Source: Adiantum capillus-veneris
Taxonomy: Eukaryota; Streptophyta; Polypodiopsida; Polypodiales; Pteridaceae
Direction of reading: 5' to 3'
Length of the DNA stretch: 64,000 bases
NCBI GenBank assembly: GCA_014529385.2
Contig: CM043970.1
Location: 67,850,567-67,914,566 of the forward strand
The first letter of the stretch is position 1; each line of letters begins with the position of its first letter. The notes under the pieces are model-generated. The model was not told where the DNA came from and searched no databases. It saw only the letters and a program-made list of their open reading frames with translations. The translations under genes were made by a program, and so were the position numbers. Shown here piece by piece: positions 57,130 to 64,000 of this stretch.

Positions 57130-59050
57130 CAAAAAACAGAAAGATAAATTTGGCCCCTTCGCGGCTTCAAAAATAATAACAAAATTTAATTTTTAGGTCA
57201 CAAATTTGAATGCATGATTTTCAGTATCTTATTTTAGAAAAATCTTGGTCTCCAAGAAAAGAAGCTCTAATCTTGACTCACTACCCTTTCTTCTCTAAAA
57301 ATACTCCTTCTTTCCTAAAAATACTCTTTCTAATTCTTCTCTTCTAAAATTACTTCTCCTTTTCTAAAAATACTCCTTCTACTCCCTCTTCTAGAAATAC
57401 TCTTCCTTCCTAAAAGTACTCCTTCTTTCTTGAGGGTCTACTCTTATCTTTAGAAATTGATTTGAGGCTCAAGTTTCCCATATCAACCTATTGTTTCCAA
57501 GTGAATAAAGACCATAATTCATAGCTCAAGAGTCCGATTTTTGATCCGATCATTTAGTTGGAATGCTTTATGACTTATCAAAATACAAACCTTAAATACT
57601 TTTGCAAAGTAAATAAAATAGTTTTATTAAAAAATGTATAGTACATTACACGAGCATACATAATTGCATTTGGAGGAAGACATTTTCTTTCGCCCCTGGT
57701 AAAAAGGGTTTAAAGCTTGCTTTCCATACCTGACTAGAACAACCGTAATGAATCTGTACAAAGAGATGCATCCCAAACTAAAACCTCTTTGAGAACCCTT
57801 TGTGAGCTTCTTTATCTAGCATTCATCTCAACTAAAGCATTGGCAAATACTTCTCCTTAAAAAAACCTTGAATAGTTATGAGCTATTTGAAAGGTGGCGC
57901 TCATTGAGTACCAATCATCCCCCTCAATCAATATGATTAATTATTTTCATGTTGTCTCTTTATTCATCTCATTGAACATGAATTACAATAAGATAAATAT
58001 ATGAAAGATAAGAAATCATTAGCTACAAAATCAAGAGAGTGTATGCCATGATCAAGAGAAAACTTTATCATAAAAGAGGGCAAAAGTGTATCTTCTATAG
58101 CTTTGCTTTGATGGAAATTTTGATGCCTCCAGTTGGCTTCAAAAAGAGAGTAAAAATGCTAATTCTCCTAGTGAGGATGCTCTCAAAGTGCTCGTCTTAC
58201 TCATGAAGAGTTAAGACTGATTCTCATCGAAAAAGTGCAGTGCGCTTGAAGACTCGATTTTGGGATTCTTTTCTGTCTTCATGCATGCATACAAAAATAG
58301 AAGCGATTTCTTTTCACTTAAACTCTAATAATAGTAAGTAAAGGAGAGTTCTATTTACATTGCTTCTTTTGAATGGTTTTTGAGAATAAAACATAAGCAA
58401 AATTGATAAAATGTCCAAAAGTAGTAACATTGATAACATTACTGTTTATGGCATAAACTTTTTGACATAATTCACTATGGTTATTGTTTTTTAAATGAAA
58501 TTGTCACCATTTACTTTTAAGAATGTCAATATAGTTGCATAACGTTATAGGTGTCAACCTAACAAAATGCCTATGTCTTGTTTCTTTTGCAATGCCATAA
58601 GTATCAAGTTAGCTATGAGAGTGAAAGTTATAGATTGTTGAGTCATTAGGAGAAATATGAACCTTGCATGGGCCTTGTAAGGAATCCTAATTTTTAGGGA
58701 TTAAGGCTAATGTTGTGTGGGGTTTAGGGGGCAAGGGCATTGAAGAAGGTAGTTTTGAGTAGGCTTTTCTAGCCTTTTTTTTAGACAAATGTAGGATGTG
58801 GACCTAAAGGGTTACTTTCTCTCTCTAGCTTTTTTTAAAGTGAAGAAAGCATAGGGGTGTGTCCACATCAACAAAAACGTGCGTCACAAAGAGACAAAAT
58901 TTGACTTTAAAAAAAAATAATCATGTTTACTTGTTTTTTACTTAAAACTCCCTTCCAACATATATACATATCCAAAAATCATGTTTTGACTCATTTTTTA
59001 ACCCACAAGCTTAGAAAGTCCATTTTTTCAAAACTCTTTTCCCCCAAAAA
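57130..59050. other. No gene seen (1.9 kb)
   Basis: AT-rich sequence. A CTTCTTTCCTAAAAATACTC-type short repeat lies at about 57280-57425. Nothing resembling the terminal repeat of 63374-63570 was found here by eye. Confidence 0.5.
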
Positions 59051-59065
59051 GTAATAAACATTTTG

Positions 59066-59217
59066 TTCTCTCCTCCTCCTCCTTCCTCTCTCTCTCTCCC
59101 TACCCTCTCCCTCCCTGCCCCTACCTTCCTCCTCCTCCCCAATCTCTCCCTCCCCCCCCTCCCTCCTTCTCTCCTCCCATCTTCCTCAACCTCTCTACCC
59201 TTCCCCCTCTATCTTTT
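59066..59217. repeat. Pyrimidine-rich tract, likely 5' leader of the next gene
   Basis: About 150 bp of CT/CCT sequence ending 30 bp before the ATG at 59248. Such tracts are common in plant 5' leaders. The 59063-59266 frame is Ser/Pro/Leu low complexity and not the gene's frame. Confidence 0.6.
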
Positions 59218-59828
59218 CATCATTTGCTTCCTCACGCAACAGCTTCCATGGTGCTCACGGACATAAAAAATGGTTTGCTTCCACCACCACGTACTCCGCA
59301 CACCAAAAGCATACATGTTCGCTTACCCACGGTATTTGCACCGAAGACCACTAGTGAAGGTGATCAAAGGTCATCACAGGAACGTCGCACCGCTTGTGAG
59401 ACCAATGTTGACATTTGGGTGGATGGCCATTTGTACCCTTACGATCATATAAGCCGCTTCCATCCACCGTTTAATAGCCTTTCCACATTTCTTCAATTTC
59501 TTGGGAGGGGAGAAGCAGGCTTGTTAGGCTATTGCAAGCGGTTGTGTATGGGTGCAAGTGCTTCTTTGTATATGTGGATGCACGAATGTCAAGCTCTTCA
59601 CCTCAAGACGACGGCGTTACAAGAGAGTGTTGCCTCTTCGGAGAGGGTAGTTAAAACTCTTGAACAACAAATGTAAGAAAAGGAGTCCCACATCCAGAAG
59701 CTTACCAACATCATCACATACTTGAAAGAAACACCCCTTGGTGCAAGGGAACGCAAACGCACATATTCATCCATTGAAACTCTTGCACATTTGGGAGGAG
59801 TACGCAAACGACGAGTTACAGCCACAAG

Positions 59829-59902
59829 GTGATTTGGTCTTTACTTGCATGATGCATTCTTACTTCACACTATTTTCTAACATTTATGTTTTTTGTTGCT
59901 AG
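59829..59902 (+). other. Intron 1 of the transposase-like gene (74 bp)
   Basis: AAG|GTGATT donor and a T-rich tract ending TGTTGCTAG. Splicing keeps the frame (ACA-AG|A-AAC), joining R to NFIQEACGG. Confidence 0.7.
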
Positions 59903-60453
59903 AAACTTCATCCAGGAGGCATGCGGTGGAACAAGACAAGATGATCGAGTCAACCTTCTCACTAGTTGTCTCAATACCCAGGACGTGATTTTTATCTTTC
60001 AATCACCTGGAGGTAAGCACATTAAGGATGCAGTCACCAAGGACCTTATGCGTAAATTAAGAAATGTGGTTAGTGATGATGACATTCAACAAGCTTGTGA
60101 TGAGGTTGGAATCAGCACCAAAGTCTATCAGGCTATTTTTCAACTCCTAAAGGATGCCCTCAAAGAACATGGCATTGTGAAAAACCTATTTCCCGTTCCT
60201 CACAAGGTCAAGCTCGCAAAGAAGGCCACAAACGAAGATGTGTTCTCCCGCATTGGGACATACCTACACATTCAGGACACAATGCCAACTTCCCTTTATG
60301 CTTCGTGCGCAACAAAGACAAGGGAAAAAGGTAAGAAACAATCCATAAGACCTTCGGAGAAGGGCTTTCCTTACACAATGTGGAACAATATTTTCTTGGA
60401 TCTTAGAAGGCTTCAAGAAGCCATGCTTAGATTTTATGAGTTACCTGAAGAAG

Positions 60454-60535
60454 GTGACACACTTTAATTTTTTCTTTGGTATTATTCTTATCATAGACTC
60501 TAAAGTTTAAGGTCTTAGCACTATTTATTTTGTAG
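60454..60535 (+). other. Intron 2 of the transposase-like gene (82 bp)
   Basis: AAG|GTGACA donor and TTATTTTGTAG acceptor. Removing it joins LPEE to V-LGTKVAF in frame and removes the TAA at 60465. Confidence 0.7.
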
Positions 60536-62318
60536 TGCTTGGCACAAAAGTCGCTTTTGTGCTGAAACTCGATGAGTGTCAAATAGTGAAAGGCCGAAGG
60601 TTAGAGAGGCTAAGTGTCACTCTAATGAACGAGGCCCTTCTGCAAACCAAGCAAAGGGATTCGATCGAGCCATCTCCCACCCCATCTTTTAGCGTGCAAT
60701 CAGAGAAAGACATTTGGTGGTTGGGTGCTATTGAGGTGCCCAAAGAGACCAATGGAGTACTTTCATGGATTTTTGAGAGAACTCCATGGATCACAGAAGT
60801 AATACACTCCCAAATTGGAGGTCAGAAGTTGGAGATTGAGGGTTTTGGTAGTTATGATGTGGAGTGGCACTTAGGTGGGGATTTGAAGACCATAAAGTGT
60901 TTGCTTGGCTGCAAACAAGGGGCTTCTTCTCTCATGCCTTGTCCATTTTGCACTCGAGGGTACAAACCTAATGTACAAAAATCACATAAGAGCACTGCAA
61001 AGGCCGGTTCCATGCTTCCATGGCAAGGGCATGGAGAACAAGGGTTAGATTTTCGTGATGTCGGAGATGAAGGTAGAGAATGGGAAGCGTCTATTCTGAG
61101 ATGTCCCATGCTCAATGCCCCAGACCGTGATCAAAAGGACCACGCTTGGAATTCAATCTTTCGATTTCCTCTATCGAATGTACATTTTTGTACATTACAC
61201 GCATTCATGCGCATTTTTGATAGGCTATTGAAGCTCCACATTGACTATTCTTTCACAATGAAACCGTTGGAAAAGTCCTAGGAAGCGATCGAAAGAGTGG
61301 AGGTACTCTTGAATTCCATTGGCTGTCACGGTAGAAATGTGTCTATCGTTGTTTCAAAGAACATAAGGGAGGCCCATGAAATTTCTCAACAAGTGTCAAT
61401 GAGTGGACAAAAAGCTAGACACTTTTTGAAGAAATTTTCTCAAGGAAAGACAAGTCGATATGATGCTCAAAACAACTCCAACCAGCATGCAAGTAACCTT
61501 TGGGAGCTTTGGAAGGAGTTATGCAAAGCTACTACCGACAATGATTCAAATGGCGAGCTTGCAAACAAGCGCAAGCAAGTTTGGGCACATTTTGATAAAA
61601 TGGTCAAGCTTATGGGCCTTAACAGCACAACAAAAGAACAACACCAATCATTTCAAGAAGCCTTGGAGGATTTTACCAAGGTCTTCACCCTTTCTTGGGG
61701 TGAAAATAACATCACACATTACATGGTAAGTCATTTTACATGGTGTATTCATTACAAGGGATTGTTTTTATTTAATAATGTGGATCGTTTACTCATGTGA
61801 ACAATATGTTTGCGCATGGTGCATTTTTTATGCACAAGTATGGATCGCTTGAAATTTTTAGCACTCAAGGCATGGAGAAGTCCCATTATCGAGCAAGGGG
61901 AGTATACTTCAAAAATACTCGACATAGTGGTGGAATGGTGCAATCCAATTATTTGGAGGAGATGTTCAATTGGTTTTTTTGCACAACATTTTCTCGTAAG
62001 CTCACAATGGAGCGTGAGCGACAATCCAAGATTGCTATTGAAGTGCGGAAATGGAGTCGTCAAGAGCATAGCAACAAGTGGCAAATGTCGCAAGATCCCA
62101 CCAAGCATGTTGCATGGCGGCGACGCAGAGTGCGACAAGGATCAAAGTGGATACTGCACGAGTCACTAAACATGAACGCAGGGTCCAACTCTTAGCGACA
62201 TGTTTATTTAGAAAATAATACTTTTTAAAAAAAATTAGTGTGAACAGGGTCCTTATAAATATTGCATGCTCTCATAAACCACTCATTTCTTAAGAACAGG
62301 TGAGCTCTTACCAACGAA

Positions 62319-63191
62319 ATGGTGCGCACCAAACAAACCGCGAAAGAGCATCCGCCTGCCAACAAAAACACCGTCCAAGGATGTGAGAAGCGGTCATGGC
62401 TTAAAGGCACAAGAAAACGGCCACGAACGCCTAGCCGTTCCAGGAACTCATCTGGTAGTGGGCATGGTGGTAGGGCACGAGAGTCATCGAGGACTGTTGA
62501 ATCTCCACCTCCTCAAGATATAACACCTAGAAGGAGAATGAAGCAACGTGCCCAGCGCTTGAGAGAAGAAGAGGGCTAGCAAACAACAGAGTCCGATAGG
62601 GAGCAGCCGTCGCGCCACCAATCACAAGCAGGACCATCCAGGACTGGGGTGGTCCATACAAACACTGAATCAGAGAGTGAGCCACCATGGCCGCAAGATA
62701 AAATACCGCGCACACACCGGGTGGCCGTTGGGGGTAAGACATTGCCTGGAGGCCAGGGAGCTCTCCCCACACGACAAGATCGGCAACCAAGGGAAGAGGA
62801 AGAATCAGAAGAGGCTGCAGAACCAGCCCCTAAGCATGTTAACAAGTGCAAGTCTAAGTTTTTCAAGAAGCCTAAACGCCGCCCGCCAGCAAATGTGCAA
62901 GTGTCCCCAAGATAACTGCAGCGGCGCCGAAAAATAGCAAGGTCATTTGCAGAAATCCGCCACTACCAGAAGACGAGGGAGCTTTTGATTCGACGCGCCC
63001 CCTTTACTCGCATTGTGAAGGAGGTGCTTCAAAGCTATGGAAATCAGTATAGAATGCAAGCAATAGCGCTAGAGGCTATTCAAGAAGCTGCAGAGGCCCA
63101 CATCATTTCGATGTTGGAAGATACCAACCTATGCGCCATACATGCAAAGCGAGTGACAATACAACCAAAAGATATGCAGCTTGCACGTTGA
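62319..63191 (+). pseudogene. Histone H3 variant with about 200-residue N-terminal tail, decayed
   Basis: One reading frame from ATG 62319 to TGA 63189, 290 codons, broken by TAG at codon 87 (62577) and TAA at codon 199 (62913). Residues 3-8 are RTKQTA as in H3 (Lys4-equivalent kept; Ala1 is Val, Lys9-equivalent is Glu). Codons 9-198 are a long basic, Ser/Pro/Gly/Glu-rich tail; normal H3 tails are about 40 residues. Codons 200-290 are the H3 core: alpha-[19 protein letters not shown], alpha-1 [11 protein letters not shown], alpha-2 [13 protein letters not shown], and the almost unchanged signature [15 protein letters not shown]. The C-terminus stops at QLAR, seven residues short of H3; TGA there and at 63195 could come from CGA. 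Loop 1 has H3 length, not the longer CENH3 form. Same strand as the transposase-like gene, 123 bp downstream. Confidence 0.85.
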
Positions 63192-63373
63192 TTGTGACGA
63201 GACTTTGAGCATTAGCCGAAGTTACCCCTCTTTTTGTATTGCACACCCTTATCTTTGTAATGATTTGACTTTCCAATGACAATATGATCAACAGTTGTCT
63301 CTACTGTGTCTATTATCTTTGTAATGAAATGACTTTGTAATTTCAAGTTCTGTATGTAATTTCAGTCAATTTC
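63192..63373. other. 3' flank of the H3-like gene
   Basis: AT-rich sequence with several TGTAAT and ATCTTTGTAATG repeats (63252-63262, 63318-63328, 63353-63363) that could act in 3' end formation. No frame is supported. Confidence 0.4.
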
Positions 63374-63570
63374 AGTAAATTTGTGCTTTTTAAGTACCCT
63401 TGGGGGTAGATAAGCCTACAAGGGGCAAAAAAAAGCCTGGCCACAAGGGCGCGCAAATGGCCCTTCCATCAGTTTTGGATGGGCTATTTGTGCGCCCTTG
63501 TGGCCATGCTTTTTTTTGCCCCTTGTAGGCTTATCTACCCCCAAGGGTACTTAAAAAGCACAAATTTACT
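63374..63570. repeat. Large palindrome: two 90-bp arms, 17-bp spacer
   Basis: Arms 63374-63463 and 63481-63570 are reverse complements at 87 of 90 positions. The spacer is 63464-63480. Homology of the right arm to the third copy continues to about 63585. As RNA or single strand it would form a very stable hairpin. Confidence 0.95.
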
Positions 63571-64000
63571 AAAACCTATTGGTTTTGCAACATTATTTTA
63601 CATGGATTCTTGTGGACACCATTTTTTGGCCATTTCAAGCTTTGAATTCCCTATAGGATATTAAAAAAAAAAACATATTGTGAAACCAAGTGTCTATACA
63701 ACATTAATTTGGATTTTTCAAATGTCCAATGTAATTGGATTTTTTGGTGCAGGGGTGTACTAGGTAGAGCTAAAGCAGGTGATAGTGTGTTGGAAACTTC
63801 ATTTCATAATTGATTTCACCTTTTCTAGTGTCCTTGAGTGTGAACATATGTTGGAATTGCCATAAAAAGGGTGCATCTAAAGTAATGATGCAAAACCAAT
63901 TCATTTCAATAAATTTGTGCTTTGTAAGTATCCTAGGGGGTAGATAAGCCTACCAGGGGCAAAATAAAGCCTGGCCACAAGGGAGCGCAAATGGCCCATC
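63478..64000. mobile_element. Non-autonomous inverted-repeat element (MITE-like), 523 bp, reaching the window end
   Basis: It begins GATGGGCTATTTG and ends CAAATGGCCCATC at the last base of the window. The terminal inverted repeats are about 90-107 bp (63481-63587 against 63891-63997). The interior (about 300 bp) is AT-rich and non-coding. The right flank is not in the window, so the target duplication cannot be checked. The left arm at 63374-63463 would be the terminus of a second element immediately to the left. Confidence 0.7.

Larger units (their letters stand above)
59248..62195 (+). pseudogene. Large transposase-like gene, four exons, decayed
   Basis: I read exons 59248-59828, 59903-60453, 60536-61725 and about 61797-62195; joined they give 907 codons with all phases kept. 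Introns 1 and 2 have GT-AG ends, intron 3 has a perfect GTAAGT donor but the expected acceptor reads AT. Stops at codon 143 (TAA 59674) and codon 626 (TAG 61279) interrupt an otherwise continuous frame; reading on gives sensible protein (coiled-coil-like after the first). Candidate key sites: Asp390 in KLDECQ, a CPFC pair (513/516) after GGDLKTIKCLLGCKQGAS, LHA..RIFDRLL, then NITHYM, FAH781 and GSLEIFSTQGME801KSHYRA. The C-terminal order (Cx2C, I-T-x-Y, A-H, G-S, G-x-E) recalls RAG1/Transib transposases, but the second catalytic Asp is not where RAG1 has it. Family not identified. Confidence 0.6.

Noticed and set aside
59403-59436. Resemblance of GGATGGCCATTTGTACCC to the 63.4-kb inverted repeat end
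   Set aside because: It is a short match inside coding sequence (VDGHLYPYDH) and is not extended; taken as chance.
59674-62915. Alternative genetic code with UAA/UAG read as Gln
   Set aside because: The long pol frames of Copia I and Gypsy A end at UAA in the expected places, and TGA stops also interrupt the H3-like C-terminus. Deamination explains all of them without a new code.
62319-63191. Calling this gene CENH3
   Set aside because: Loop 1 has the canonical H3 length, the tail begins RTKQTA and the alpha-2/alpha-3 signature is H3-like. I see no CENH3-specific insertion, so only 'H3 variant' is supported.

Overview
This window is a gene-poor stretch of nuclear DNA, most probably from a land plant with a large, repeat-rich genome. 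The evidence is the retroelement types (chromodomain Gypsy with initiator-Met-type primer sites, several Ty1/Copia elements, a Tat/Athila-style non-coding Gypsy), GT-AG introns, long CT/GA/CA microsatellites and heavy C-to-T decay. I see no ordinary host housekeeping gene, no rRNA, no tRNA gene and no CRISPR. The species cannot be fixed from the sequence.

Region 1-30236 is one nested stack, resolved here with target-site duplications (TSDs). The base is a minus-strand Copia element F (15156-15835, 28574-30236). F was hit by two chromodomain-type Gypsy elements: G (only its leader and 5' LTR are in the window, 1-1807 and 14970-15155) and C (15836-28573). G's LTR holds H, a large non-coding Gypsy-like element (1808-14964, TSD GTCTT). 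H's 5' LTR holds a nearly complete plus-strand Copia, I (9058-14519, TSD GATTA). C's 5' LTR holds D, a small-LTR element without coding capacity and full of tandem arrays (18159-27426, TSD GGTAT). D in turn holds a shortened solo Gypsy LTR, L (18265-19296, TSD TGCCA), and a Copia element J (19589-24792, TSD ATAAT).

Region 30237-33950 keeps a decayed retrotransposon gag (K) on the minus strand, into which F inserted. Region 33951-39314 has no gene I can support; it holds microsatellites, a CACTA-like end near 34572 and a short hairpin. Region 39315-54887 is Gypsy B (TSD TCATT), cut in its integrase by a young full-length relative, A (42538-51449, TSD GAATA, two 1594-bp LTRs). A carries gag and a 1140-codon protease/RT/RNase H/integrase/chromodomain frame separated by one in-frame stop.

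Region 54893-59050 is microsatellites, a degenerate minisatellite, a CACTA-like terminus at 56627 and a possible minus-strand promoter and exon near 57090-56820.

The most unusual part is 59248-63191. A four-exon gene for a large transposase-like protein of about 906 residues is followed 123 bp later, on the same strand, by an open frame starting like histone H3 (RTKQTA) and ending in an H3 histone fold, with a tail of about 200 residues between. Both genes carry in-frame stops that can be explained by C-to-T changes, so this copy looks decayed. A 90-bp-arm palindrome (63374-63570) and a further copy of the arm at the window end follow; two of the arms bound a 523-bp inverted-repeat element. 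The pairing of a transposase-like gene with a histone H3 variant is the main lead of the window.
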